Part shown: one piece after another, positions 7,830 through 16,664 of the stretch
Layout of the letters: each line of letters begins with the position of its first letter
How positions within the stretch are numbered: position 1 is the first letter of the stretch
Origin: a virus
Length of the DNA: 38,012 nt
Direction: 5' to 3' (one strand)
IMG/VR virus record: IMGVR_UViG_3300032229_000682
Span: 1-38,012 of that record
Position numbers and translations under genes: made by a program
Notes under the pieces: model-generated
The model's database searches: none
Seen by the model: the letters and a program-made list of their open reading frames with translations, nothing else
Told to the model about the DNA's origin: nothing

Positions 7830-8066
7830 TTACGCCTCCAATGAAACTTTATCTTTATCCTCAAAAGGATTGAAACCCTTGTTGACGTGTCCACAAGAAT
7901 CGCATTTGTAAATTGGGAATGGAACGGTTGTATCTTCAGCGGCGCCTACCAAAAGTTTTGGAACAAGTTTAAGATAAGTTACCTCTCTGAAGTATATTCC
8001 ACCACAATTATCACATTTAACCGTTGGGACCTCCCGTAAGTTGAGTTTTGGTTTATTTATTTCCAT
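7830..8066 (-). CDS. Small zinc-ribbon protein
   Basis: A 78-residue protein with two CxxC knuckles, KCDNCGG (Cys18, Cys21) and KCDSCGH (Cys55, Cys58), spaced as in a zinc ribbon. Similar short zinc-ribbon proteins recur in T4-like phages; their role is unknown. The start overlaps the end of the TKWC-motif gene by 14 bases. No catalytic residues are visible, and DNA, RNA or protein binding are all possible. Confidence 0.8.
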   Translation of the reverse strand: MEINKPKLNLREVPTVKCDNCGGIYFREVTYLKLVPKLLVGAAEDTTVPFPIYKCDSCGHVNKGFNPFEDKDKVSLEA

Positions 8067-8928
8067 ATTTAGATTTTTTTATTGCTGAAACGAATGTTTC
8101 AATTTTAGTTTTAGTTTCTTTAATATATTCATCGCTTGATGTTTCATCAAGTTTATTAAAACATTTTTCGAACTTATCAATGTCCAATGAACTTACTGTT
8201 TTCACAAAAGAATCAACAAAATCTTTATTCTTTTTATATTCTTTCGTCTTGTAAAATACGTATCTGAGTGCGGAAAAAACATGAAATAAGTCTTCAAAGT
8301 TCCAACCCTTTTCAACCATCATAGTTTCACCAGTATATCTATCTTTCACATCATAGATGGTGAAATTTTCATTCAATCCCGAATTTGCGAAATTCATACT
8401 GAATGCGATTTTCTTGAAGTCTTCATGTTTATTCCCTTCTTTATCGATCAAATACGCCAATATTCCCTCTTTGGAATATTTGTTGAATAGGTTGTCGTTC
8501 CCCCTTGTTGTCGTGCACCATTTGGTGTTAGCCCCATACTTCACGGAACCCTGATGTGTTATTGGAATTAGTAAGAGGAATCGTTCGTTTTCGATTAGAA
8601 CTTTAATATGGTCTTTCCTAATAAAAGATTTTTCTTCTTTAGTTTCTTGAGCTTTGATTACGGTATGCTCTAAATTTCGATAGTCCGAATATTCCTTTGA
8701 ATAAATGTCTTTGTTTTCAATATATGAGATTAACGCATCGAATAGAAGAACGTTTTCGATAATACCTCCAATTGTTCTTTTATGAGTATAATCTTGACGC
8801 TCAGTCCATGCCTTTAGCATATACTCCAAATACTTCTTGGTTGGTGTTTTATCTCCTTCGACAAACTTATTGAACGTAGATTTAGCAACTATTTGATACT
8901 TCTGCCGTAAATCGTCTACCTTTGACAT
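8053..8928 (-). CDS. Conserved phage protein with YGxxTKWC motif
   Basis: A 291-residue protein of unknown function. Residues 131-138 (YGANTKWC), followed by an aromatic and small-residue stretch (LFNKYSKEGILAYLIDK), match a motif I have seen in many T4-like and cyanophage hypothetical proteins. The N-terminal 120 residues appear helical and charged, and the C-terminal 80 are Lys/Glu-rich. No transmembrane segment is seen. A clean promoter lies 23 bases upstream, so it probably starts a transcription unit that includes the zinc ribbon and gp47-like genes. Confidence 0.75.
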   Translation of the reverse strand: MSKVDDLRQKYQIVAKSTFNKFVEGDKTPTKKYLEYMLKAWTERQDYTHKRTIGGIIENVLLFDALISYIENKDIYSKEYSDYRNLEHTVIKAQETKEEKSFIRKDHIKVLIENERFLLLIPITHQGSVKYGANTKWCTTTRGNDNLFNKYSKEGILAYLIDKEGNKHEDFKKIAFSMNFANSGLNENFTIYDVKDRYTGETMMVEKGWNFEDLFHVFSALRYVFYKTKEYKKNKDFVDSFVKTVSSLDIDKFEKCFNKLDETSSDEYIKETKTKIETFVSAIKKSKYGNK

Positions 8929-8951
8929 ATTTTTTCATTTTAGATATGAAT

Positions 8952-8982
8952 CAAAGGTAAGAATTTTTTGGGTGAATTCAAA
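8952..8982 (-). promoter_or_regulatory. Bacteroidota-type promoter for the TKWC-gp47-gp46 operon
   Basis: TTTG (8982-8979), a 19-base spacer and TACCTTTG (8959-8952) on the minus strand match the consensus fully. The box ends 23 bases before the ATG at 8928. Downstream genes to gp46 lie in tight order up to the terminator at 3311, suggesting a single mRNA of about 5.6 kb. Confidence 0.7.
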
Positions 8983-8985
8983 ATC

Positions 8986-9828
8986 TCATTTCAGATATTC
9001 TCGGATATCCATTTCTAAGATGAGATCGATCACATCTTGTGGAACTCTGTATTCAGAAAAAAAAGTATCTTCCTGTAAATGAGATATGATACACCCATAA
9101 AGTTTGATATTTTCATACTTTGTTCCTTCCAACATTTTTAATAATAACTTACCATACAATGGTAGTTGGAGGTAATAGTGGCCAAGTGCAGTGTTAGGAT
9201 ATTTTTTAAATGGTTCATACATTCTATCGGTATAACTTGTCTCTTGGAAATTCTTTTTCTTATTTGTTTTCCAATCTGTAATCAACAACCCGAAGTCATC
9301 CCCCTTTTTATTATACGTCAACCAAACTTTATCTGGTTGTCCAACATATCCTAAGGTCGGGTCACCCAAAACCATTTCAGTATCCAAAAGAACTACGTTT
9401 CGGCTTTCCATAAGTTCCAAATACCTTTTGCCTCCCATAATCATATTGTCACTCTTCATTAGTTGAGTAAGGTCACATTCGAAAATTGGCTTTCTGATTT
9501 CTTTATACGAACCATTTTGTTCAATAAGAAACTTTTCGAGCTCGTAGTGAACTCTACTTCCCAAGTTGGTTGAGTATCTACCCGCGGCCTCCCATTCTTC
9601 GATCAAAGCTTGTTGCTTATATGGGTCACCACCAGCTTTATTGTATGCGGCTTCTTGAGTTGGGAACTCTCGATAGAATTTTTTTAATACTTTTGAAACG
9701 GAGGGCCAATCTGACTTTCCATTCATTGTATACAAGTGTTGTTCTTCTTCGAAAGTTAACCCTAATTGATTTTGTCTATCAAAAATTATACTTCGAATCT
9801 CTTTGGATATCTCCTTTAAATCTGTCAT
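8986..9828 (-). CDS. PD-(D/E)XK exonuclease, RecB/Cas4-like
   Basis: A 280-residue nuclease of the PD-(D/E)XK superfamily, closest to the PDDEXK_1/RecB nuclease group. Visible motifs are His94 and Glu98 in VHYELEKF, Glu151 after LLDT, Asp166 in VGQPDKVW and Asp185-Trp-Lys187 in ITDWKTNK, in the expected order. A QLPLYGKLL segment near residue 222 resembles the QxxxY motif seen C-terminal to the core in RecB-type nucleases. It likely degrades or trims DNA ends in replication or recombination. Its start overlaps the primase stop by one base, pointing to coupled translation. Confidence 0.85.
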   Translation of the reverse strand: MTDLKEISKEIRSIIFDRQNQLGLTFEEEQHLYTMNGKSDWPSVSKVLKKFYREFPTQEAAYNKAGGDPYKQQALIEEWEAAGRYSTNLGSRVHYELEKFLIEQNGSYKEIRKPIFECDLTQLMKSDNMIMGGKRYLELMESRNVVLLDTEMVLGDPTLGYVGQPDKVWLTYNKKGDDFGLLITDWKTNKKKNFQETSYTDRMYEPFKKYPNTALGHYYLQLPLYGKLLLKMLEGTKYENIKLYGCIISHLQEDTFFSEYRVPQDVIDLILEMDIREYLK

Positions 9829-10742
9829 TATCTCATTTCATAATAATACTCATCGATCTGACCTCTGAGGTCGCAGACATCCTTATCAATGGGTAATTTC
9901 ACTATTTTAATTTTATTGTATAATCTACCCCCATTCAATTCTTGGTAAACTCTTAATCCATCTTCGAAAGCATCTCCGTCACAACAAATAATTATGTTAG
10001 CATTCGCCTTCGAATACAAAGTTTCAAAAAGCAATTTACTCATTTTTTTTCCTAACATCACAATAGAGTTGGATAAGAATAAGGAGTCAAATGGTCCTTC
10101 ACACAAATATACGTCCTTATCCCAATCAATTAAACTCTCATTAAAGATTATCTCATCTTTGGGAACTGAAGGGTTCTTATACTTCATTTTCTTGGGGACC
10201 CAAGATCTGGCAGTAAAATAATTTAATACTCCTTCCTTGTTGAAGGATGGTATAATAATTCTATATGCAAAGTCACCACTTACGGTATATCCTATCTTGA
10301 ACCTCTCAATCATTTCATCAGTAATACCTCTTGATTGGAGGTATCTGTATGCCTCCATGTGTGGAATGAATCTTGGGTTGGAATCTTGGAAGGTTGTGTA
10401 ACCTTCGGGCAATCTGAGTTTGGGTCGTTTGATATCCTCTTGCTTGAGTTCCTCAGGTTTGATTAAGTTGTAAACTTTCTTTTGACCTTTGGTCGCATAC
10501 TGGTCAAATAGTTTACCCAATGGTCCGTGAGTTCCGTGAGTCTCACCACAAGACCAACACTTATAAACGTGTTTACCGTAGTTGATTTCCAAGTTACCTT
10601 TACCATCACCACCGTCCAATCCTTTTTCTTCAGCACAGACAGGACAGTCAAATGATATTTGACCTTTTGATTCGTAGTGTTGGTGAAAGTCACCAAGAAA
10701 CTCTGTGAGTAATTCTACTAAAACTTCAACTTCATCGCTCAT
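9828..10742 (-). CDS. DNA primase, DnaG-like (zinc finger plus Toprim)
   Basis: A 304-residue primase that synthesises RNA primers for lagging-strand replication. An N-terminal zinc-binding site has CPVC (Cys33, Cys36) and CWSC (Cys62, Cys65). The Toprim domain has the conserved Glu in YLCEGPFDSL (Glu215) and the DGD pair in CCDGD (Asp255, Asp257). I start at the ATG at 10742; a TTG one codon upstream is less likely. The -7 promoter box TATATTTG lies four bases before this ATG. It is shorter than bacterial DnaG and lacks a helicase-binding domain, as with T4 gp61. Confidence 0.93.
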   Translation of the reverse strand: MSDEVEVLVELLTEFLGDFHQHYESKGQISFDCPVCAEEKGLDGGDGKGNLEINYGKHVYKCWSCGETHGTHGPLGKLFDQYATKGQKKVYNLIKPEELKQEDIKRPKLRLPEGYTTFQDSNPRFIPHMEAYRYLQSRGITDEMIERFKIGYTVSGDFAYRIIIPSFNKEGVLNYFTARSWVPKKMKYKNPSVPKDEIIFNESLIDWDKDVYLCEGPFDSLFLSNSIVMLGKKMSKLLFETLYSKANANIIICCDGDAFEDGLRVYQELNGGRLYNKIKIVKLPIDKDVCDLRGQIDEYYYEMR

Positions 10743-10746
10743 CAAA

Positions 10747-10754
10747 CAAATATA
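10747..10754 (-). promoter_or_regulatory. Candidate -7 box for the primase gene
   Basis: TATATTTG on the minus strand matches TAnnTTTG and is followed by TTTG and then the ATG at 10742, the same four-base spacing seen at three other genes. No good TTTG is present at the -33 position (GATG instead), so the promoter may be weak. Confidence 0.45.
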
Positions 10755-10759
10755 ATAAA

Positions 10760-10915
10760 TTATTTGAGAATATCATCCTGACGACCAACGATATGTTTTC
10801 TCCACCAAATCATAATTGGATGATCTTCTTTCAAATATTCTTCAAACAGGTGAAAAGTCACAAAAAATAAAATTGTCGTAAATAAACAAATTGAATAGAT
10901 TATCAACCAACCCAT
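10760..10915 (-). CDS. Small single-pass membrane protein (51 aa)
   Basis: A 51-codon frame begins with ATG at 10915 and ends with TAA at 10760, encoding MGWLIIYSICLFTTILFF, then a charged tail with EEYLKED and IWWRKHIVG. Residues 2-20 form a clear transmembrane helix. The start overlaps the end of the upstream gene by 13 bases and the frame fills an otherwise empty gap before the primase. Sense composition supports a real gene; the function is unknown. Confidence 0.75.
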   Translation of the reverse strand: MGWLIIYSICLFTTILFFVTFHLFEEYLKEDHPIMIWWRKHIVGRQDDILK

Positions 10916-11265
10916 TTGACTTTCTTGATATCTGTGGAAACATGTAGATTGATACTGAAATACGCCAACTTATTGCTCACGGGATAAAACAACCTTCTTT
11001 TGAGAAATCTAGTAAGTTTTACCTTGGAAATTTGGTTTTTGACTTTTTCCATTTCCTCCAAACTATACCATTTATCAGGTGATATATACCCAACTCTGGC
11101 ACTAATTTCACCTCGAAATTCGATGTCGATTTCTTCTCTGCAAGAGTATTTACGGTATCCAATAATGGAAACTTCTCCACGAATGTATCTTTCGTCGATT
11201 TTTACCTTACAATGTTTCTTAAGTAAGGTCCTTCTTAACTTGGATTGTGATGTCTGTAGTGCCAT
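10903..11265 (-). CDS. Hypothetical basic protein (120 aa)
   Basis: A basic 120-residue protein with no motif I can identify. Lys/Arg-rich segments (KLRRTLLKKH at the start, TRFLKRRLF near residue 85) could bind nucleic acid. The start at 11265 is supported by a promoter-like element whose -7 box ends four bases upstream. Its last codons overlap the start of the small membrane-protein gene. Confidence 0.7.
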   Translation of the reverse strand: MALQTSQSKLRRTLLKKHCKVKIDERYIRGEVSIIGYRKYSCREEIDIEFRGEISARVGYISPDKWYSLEEMEKVKNQISKVKLTRFLKRRLFYPVSNKLAYFSINLHVSTDIKKVKWVG

Positions 11266-11269
11266 GAGG

Positions 11270-11300
11270 CTAAGATACGAAAAAAAATTTGTTTACCAAA
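11270..11300 (-). promoter_or_regulatory. Bacteroidota-type promoter, leaderless arrangement
   Basis: TTTG (11300-11297), a 19-base spacer and TATCTTAG (11277-11270) on the minus strand match the consensus with one mismatch in the -7 box. Four bases (CCTC) precede the ATG at 11265. Confidence 0.5.
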
Positions 11301-11895
11301 TTTCTTTCATCTTCATGTAACCCAAAGCTGCACAATAAGCGTCAGTTTGATCGAAGTTTTCTTTTTTTAATGTGTTGTTCTTAGTATATTGCCACGTGAT
11401 TTGAGGTTCTCTCTTGGCGACTAACTCTAAAATAATTTGTTTTTTATCAATATCCTTTGGTAATCCTCCAAACAATACAAATTTACCTTTGTCATTTTCT
11501 TGGACCAAGTGTGGGAAAGCAAATTTTCTTGAGTTATAAGTTGAAATGAAATCAGGAACTACTCCGAGAACGTCATAGACTTCTTTACAAATTAGTGTAT
11601 TAAACCTTAACAAAGTTCCCACAGTATAAACGTTATTCGAATTCAATAGTGGTTCTTCGATAACAACGTATTGAATCCCCATATTAACGTAGGATTCGAG
11701 TTTTTTCTTGAAGATATGTCCCTTGAGTAAGAGTTCTTCAATTTTGTTCTCGACTTTAGGTTTAGGAACTGGTGAAATGTGTGTCAATTCTAATAAGTTA
11801 CCAGTCTCAATGTCGAACAAAGACCATCCGATTGTTTTTGTCGACACATCGAGTCCAAGAACTTTAGGTGAATCCTTTCTGATGTTTTTTCCCAT
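11293..11895 (-). CDS. RuvC-like Holliday junction resolvase
   Basis: A 200-residue protein with an RNase H-like RuvC fold. The acidic catalytic residues are visible: Asp16 in LGLDVSTKTIGWS, Glu80 or Glu81 in VVIEEP, and Asp182/Asp185 in FDQTDAYCAALG. The expected role is resolving branched recombination or replication intermediates before packaging, alongside the gp46/gp47-like pair downstream. It starts three bases past the stop of the tail-fibre-like gene, the junction between structural and DNA-processing genes. Confidence 0.88.
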   Translation of the reverse strand: MGKNIRKDSPKVLGLDVSTKTIGWSLFDIETGNLLELTHISPVPKPKVENKIEELLLKGHIFKKKLESYVNMGIQYVVIEEPLLNSNNVYTVGTLLRFNTLICKEVYDVLGVVPDFISTYNSRKFAFPHLVQENDKGKFVLFGGLPKDIDKKQIILELVAKREPQITWQYTKNNTLKKENFDQTDAYCAALGYMKMKEIW

Positions 11896-11898
11896 AAA

Positions 11899-14085
11899 TT
11901 AAAAATCTAATTTTACTACAAACTGTTGAATTCCTTGACGTAATTCTGGTGATTGTAGCTTAGATATAACTATAAGATCTTTGTTGGAGTCGTAAAGCCC
12001 AATTTCAGTAATATATGATTTTGTTCCTTTTGTCCAAGTCGGGTTGGATGTGTCTGTGAACTGATTTCTGTTTAAATTTATGAGATACTTCATCTCATAA
12101 ATCGTTGCGGAGATATCTGTTTCAAAATTTCCATAAAAATAATACTCATCTCCAAAGTTCAATACATTTGTTTGTCCATTCATGGGAATGTCCAAATAGT
12201 TTTGTAGTTGGTAGATTGATGCATTATTATAATCATCAGCGGTAATTTGGAATGTTGTTCCCGTTAATGAATTTTGTGTGATGAACCCATTCGATAAAGT
12301 CATTGCTGAGGTAACATCTATTTCTCTCCAAGCGGTTGGTGATGGTCTAGTATCCCCTGTTACCAATTGGCAAATAATTTTCATCGATGTCGCAGTATAT
12401 CCTGTGAACTGATTTGATCCCAAGAAGTTGAATTCTCCTGCAAATCTCACCGCTACGTTCTGAGTGTTTGCTGTCACAGTATTATTTGCAACAACTTGAG
12501 AATAATAGTTACAATGTAACGAACTTGTTATACCAGTCTGAGATTCGAACAAATAACTAACCCACAATCTTTGGGTTGGATCGGTCATAAGTCCAGTTGA
12601 ACTATTCCCTGTATCACAAATATTCGGAGTCAATAGATTAACCTTAGGTGCTGGTAACGTGAAATTTCTATTAGACTTGTAGGATAATGCTGCAATAACT
12701 TCTTCATCATCTATGACAATAATTTCTTGATCAGGGAATACTTTACCTATTCTATTAAGGTTTCCATTGGAGTCAGCGTTAGTATCCCATAAGTGGAAAT
12801 ATCTAATACCAGGATCATTCATATCAATGTTCTTAGTTGACTTAATGTAATATGGTTTACATAAATCATATCCTGGAGGGTCAATAAAGAATGTCTGACC
12901 GATTGTCGATCCAGTTGATTTGTGCCACATCAAAGTTGGGATGGACAATTTAAGGTGTCTAGCCAAACCAATATCATCTGTTGGGTTTTGCGGATCGAAT
13001 GGTTGTGTTGAAAACTTCTCTCCATAAACATGATCAATATCTTGATTTGTGTAGTGAATGATTGCGATAGTTTTCTGATCCTGAGGTCTTACTATAATTT
13101 TCTCATCGAAAGAATTATAATAGAAAACTTGGCTTGTATCGGTTTGACCTGATGGTTCATTATAACCCAAATACTCCTTTGTTCCGATATAAGATACTGA
13201 TCCAAATTTTGTATAATCTTCGTATTGATTACTAAACAAACCTGCGGGACTCTCAGTCCAAGGGATATTCATGTTCCAAATGGGAGTATTCTCTCTGTTG
13301 CTCACATCACAAGGTGACTCAAAATTCAACGTGTCAGTTTGCCAATATGGAGCAGGTGTAACAAAATCATAAAGTTCAGTCATCCCAGATGGATAAACAT
13401 ATAGTCTAGCGAAGTTTGTTTGAACTGGTAAAAAGTCGTAATTTGGTAGAGCTCTATCTAATGTCAAAGTAAATGTAGATCCTGTTGTTCCTGTCACAGG
13501 ACTCATATTTTGAATTTTATAGGTTAAGATTTGATTTGTTACAAAGTCCCCACAACCACCATTACCATCATAAACTATTGTAACAAAATCATTTATCGAT
13601 GGAGTGCCTGTTGTTGTTAAATCACAAACGTTTGGATCAAATTCGATATCCAATGTAGTTTGTCCAGAAACGGTTGACATATCAACCCAAAAGTTTGATG
13701 TAATCGTATAAGCCGAATTTGTTTGAATCTCAGTAGTCCCTGTGGTGAAGAACCCTTTTACGCCAGCAGAGTTATAAACTTGTTGGAAATTAGAATCCAT
13801 AAACGGAATACCATATGTATTGCCCGTTGTTCCTTGAACGTAATATGGATATTTTATATTTTGTTTGTTAGACTGTGGTGACCCTGTATCATTCTGAGCA
13901 TTGAATGCTGGCATCAAAATATTATTATTTGTTTGATTGTAATTTGGGACTGCAGTGTAACTGACTTCACTATCTCCTATTTGAAAATAAGAAATACTGA
14001 AATTACCTTGAGACAAATTTCTCCTACCAACATCAGTCAATCTGGTGTTAATTAATCCCGCGGTATTTTTAATAATATATGCCAT
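11899..14085 (-). CDS. Putative tail-fibre or baseplate structural protein (tail-collar-like end)
   Basis: A 728-residue protein that begins MAYIIKNTAGLINTRLTDVG, then RRNLSQG, and is Asn/Thr-rich throughout with few charged residues, as in phage structural proteins. Near the C-terminus SYITEIGLYDSNKDLIVISK resembles the conserved EIGLYD segment of phage tail-collar fibre proteins (PF12571), though here it sits at the end rather than the start. No enzymatic motif is seen. It is the last gene in a run of five large structural genes and probably attaches to, or forms part of, the baseplate. Virion location is inferred from composition and neighbours. Confidence 0.65.
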   Translation of the reverse strand: MAYIIKNTAGLINTRLTDVGRRNLSQGNFSISYFQIGDSEVSYTAVPNYNQTNNNILMPAFNAQNDTGSPQSNKQNIKYPYYVQGTTGNTYGIPFMDSNFQQVYNSAGVKGFFTTGTTEIQTNSAYTITSNFWVDMSTVSGQTTLDIEFDPNVCDLTTTGTPSINDFVTIVYDGNGGCGDFVTNQILTYKIQNMSPVTGTTGSTFTLTLDRALPNYDFLPVQTNFARLYVYPSGMTELYDFVTPAPYWQTDTLNFESPCDVSNRENTPIWNMNIPWTESPAGLFSNQYEDYTKFGSVSYIGTKEYLGYNEPSGQTDTSQVFYYNSFDEKIIVRPQDQKTIAIIHYTNQDIDHVYGEKFSTQPFDPQNPTDDIGLARHLKLSIPTLMWHKSTGSTIGQTFFIDPPGYDLCKPYYIKSTKNIDMNDPGIRYFHLWDTNADSNGNLNRIGKVFPDQEIIVIDDEEVIAALSYKSNRNFTLPAPKVNLLTPNICDTGNSSTGLMTDPTQRLWVSYLFESQTGITSSLHCNYYSQVVANNTVTANTQNVAVRFAGEFNFLGSNQFTGYTATSMKIICQLVTGDTRPSPTAWREIDVTSAMTLSNGFITQNSLTGTTFQITADDYNNASIYQLQNYLDIPMNGQTNVLNFGDEYYFYGNFETDISATIYEMKYLINLNRNQFTDTSNPTWTKGTKSYITEIGLYDSNKDLIVISKLQSPELRQGIQQFVVKLDF

Positions 14086-14111
14086 TGTCTATAAATAGTT
14101 ATTCTGTTTTT

Positions 14112-16601
14112 TTATGCTATAGCTCCGAAGTCGCAATTTACTACCACAGTTATACAAGTCTTGTTAGATGGGTTATTAGAATCTCTAAGTCCGAAGTATA
14201 CAGTTCCACTTGGAATATATAGATAATCTTTTGACGTTCCTACAATCGAACTGAACGATCCATTCAATGCATCACCACAAGTTTCATAATAGGTATCCGT
14301 CATATCATATTGACCTGAACCACCAACAATATTGTTGATCAACACAGTATTGATGTCATTAAACCCACAAAGGACATTAGCAGTTCCATTAAGAGGTTTG
14401 GACGGTGCGTTACCAGTCGCGTTGTATGTCACACTATTATTGTTGATTGTATTGGATGTGGCATCCGCAACCACAGTGCAACAAGCACATCCATTAACAG
14501 ATGCTTGAGTAATCTGTGCAAATATTTGTTGTGTAAGATTTGTCAAACAGTTACTTTGGGCACCTGCGGCTCCATTTGTAATACTCAACACCGACGTGTT
14601 TGTAATCAACACTGGTGATCCATTTCCAATCTGTAAACTGTATGTATCAGCCTCAGTTACAGCTGAATAAGTTTCAGGGCTACAATTTGGTCTTCCACCA
14701 GTTTGTGTAGATACTTGTGAAGACACAGGTGTTTTGGTTACACCATTCTGTGTGATAGAGAATGTGTCAGTTATAGTTCCTGTACCAGGCCCATTGAAAG
14801 TTTTAATTGATGAAAGTGTAAGATTGAATCCAATAGTCAGTCCAACAGGTAAAGGTGGATTACTTACCACTTGATAATAAGTTGTGCTCGAGTTGTAGTT
14901 ACTCAAACTTGTAGTTTGTGCCGCTGAGGTGTTAGCACTTAATGACAATTGATAAGTTGTAGGTTGGAAATCAAATCCAACAGTAGTTCCAACTATCTGA
15001 GAGTTGCCAGCTGAGTCTCTTACAAGAACATTGTAAGAACCTGAGCATAGATCTTCGAAAGTATTGGTTGATTGGTAAGTCGATCCATTGTTTATCGAGA
15101 ATAGATATGGTGGATATCCGTATGTGGCGTTAACCGTAATAGATCCATCACAATTAGAAACAGTATTACAAGAACTATTATCAACTGTCAAACTTACTTG
15201 TACAGGGATAACAGGAGGACAAGTTCCTTGAGTCATTGTCAAATTATATGTATTTACCCCACCAATAATACCCCACGCTGAAAGTGGAACCATTGATGTA
15301 GACGTGCTAGCAAATATTCCACCACCAACTGGATTAAACAATACAGTTGGATCCGATCCTGTGACCTCCCATCTTACAGATGCAGGATTCCATACGATGT
15401 TATACTGACCATTTGACGTTCTCCAAGTAGTTCTTCCATTTCTCATTCCGTTGCAATTGAATTGAAGTGGTCCGTATGATGTAGAATCACTTATAGCTAT
15501 TAGACACAACTGAGGACAAACACCAGATGGTGTAACTGTAGGAGTTGCTGTTGGTGAAGGTGTGATTGTTTGTGTTGGAGGGAATAGACTACAAATTGTA
15601 GATGCAGTATAGTCACCATAATAATCAACAACGGTGACTTCATAGTTACCTTGTGGTATTCCAACCAATGTTTGTGTCCTTTGTCCACCTGCCCAATAAA
15701 TTGAATATGGACTTGTTCCTCCTGTAATTCTTAATGATAATATTCCATCCAAAGAACTCGATGAGTTAGGATATACTATTGGTAAACAGGAAACTCCCAT
15801 ATCAAATAGAGTGAAAGTTTCACAATTGTTTCTTAAGGAAAAAACTTGGCTATTAGTTGGAGTCGGACTTGGTGTTCTCGTTAAGGTAGGTGTGGTTGTA
15901 TTGGTTGGTGTTACTGTAGGTGTGGTTGTTACAGTTGGTGTTTGAGTTGGAGTCTTGGTTGGTGTTGGTGTTGGACAACTGACCGAAGCCGTCACGTTCA
16001 ACTTCACAACCCCATTCGATGGCTTGGTATAATCCATTGTTATGGATAAACCACTCTCTGTCCCTTGTTGGAAATTTCCGCAACAATCGGTATAGAAATA
16101 AGTGCTACCAGGGTTTACCGAAGTGAAAGCTTGTCCACACAAAATTGGTGTGGGAGACGGAGTTGCATTCGGAGTTCTTGTCTGAGTTGGTGTTACCGTT
16201 GGAGACGAGGTAATTGTTGGAGTAGGTCTCGGTGTGCTTGTTGGAGTTACAGTCGCGGTTTGGGTTGGTGTATTTGTTGGAGTGTTGGTTGGTGTTGCAG
16301 TTTGACTTGGTGTGACTGAGGGATAACAACTCGAATCATCAATACAACTGTTTCCAGTGTCTGTAACTGTAATACCACCAATTACTTCGATATCACCGAA
16401 AAAACCATATTTGAAAGTCGGAGCATTAGATAAAAATGAACAAACATAGAATGCAAATCCTCCTGAAATATTTATTGTTGGGAGAGTCGCGGTATTTGTA
16501 TTTTGAGTAACTCCGTTACAATCTGTATACACAACATACAATTGTTGCCCTCCACTGGTGGACAATTCAAATGGGACTTCAATGTAAAAACAAGTACACA
16601 T
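14112..16601 (-). CDS. Pro/Thr-stalk adhesin with SprB-type repeats
   Basis: An 829-residue modular protein. A short N-terminal domain (1-93) is followed by Pro/Thr-rich stalks near 94-153, 210-250 and 342-358, separated by Cys-containing globular modules. Two modules match the SprB repeat of Flavobacterium gliding adhesin: GILSLRITGGTSPYSIYWAG with QGNYEVTVVD, and GSITVNATYGYPPYLFSINNG with SGSYNVLVRD. There is no signal peptide. Cys residues occur in pairs, such as CACC. I infer a tail fibre or virion-surface decoration that binds host glycans or proteins; the stalks are likely extended and may be O-glycosylated by the enzymes encoded to the right. Confidence 0.75.
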   Translation of the reverse strand: MCTCFYIEVPFELSTSGGQQLYVVYTDCNGVTQNTNTATLPTINISGGFAFYVCSFLSNAPTFKYGFFGDIEVIGGITVTDTGNSCIDDSSCYPSVTPSQTATPTNTPTNTPTQTATVTPTSTPRPTPTITSSPTVTPTQTRTPNATPSPTPILCGQAFTSVNPGSTYFYTDCCGNFQQGTESGLSITMDYTKPSNGVVKLNVTASVSCPTPTPTKTPTQTPTVTTTPTVTPTNTTTPTLTRTPSPTPTNSQVFSLRNNCETFTLFDMGVSCLPIVYPNSSSSLDGILSLRITGGTSPYSIYWAGGQRTQTLVGIPQGNYEVTVVDYYGDYTASTICSLFPPTQTITPSPTATPTVTPSGVCPQLCLIAISDSTSYGPLQFNCNGMRNGRTTWRTSNGQYNIVWNPASVRWEVTGSDPTVLFNPVGGGIFASTSTSMVPLSAWGIIGGVNTYNLTMTQGTCPPVIPVQVSLTVDNSSCNTVSNCDGSITVNATYGYPPYLFSINNGSTYQSTNTFEDLCSGSYNVLVRDSAGNSQIVGTTVGFDFQPTTYQLSLSANTSAAQTTSLSNYNSSTTYYQVVSNPPLPVGLTIGFNLTLSSIKTFNGPGTGTITDTFSITQNGVTKTPVSSQVSTQTGGRPNCSPETYSAVTEADTYSLQIGNGSPVLITNTSVLSITNGAAGAQSNCLTNLTQQIFAQITQASVNGCACCTVVADATSNTINNNSVTYNATGNAPSKPLNGTANVLCGFNDINTVLINNIVGGSGQYDMTDTYYETCGDALNGSFSSIVGTSKDYLYIPSGTVYFGLRDSNNPSNKTCITVVVNCDFGAIA

Positions 16602-16664
16602 CTAATAATTTATTATATCTTATAATTATAAGAACTCACAATATTTTGTATACATTTGTGAAGT

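Noticed and set aside
16065-16329. Opposite-strand and other-frame open frames over the Pro/Thr stalks
   Set aside because: The repeats lack stop codons in several frames; products are biased Cys/Trp or Asn/His strings with no start signals and lie under a convincing gene.
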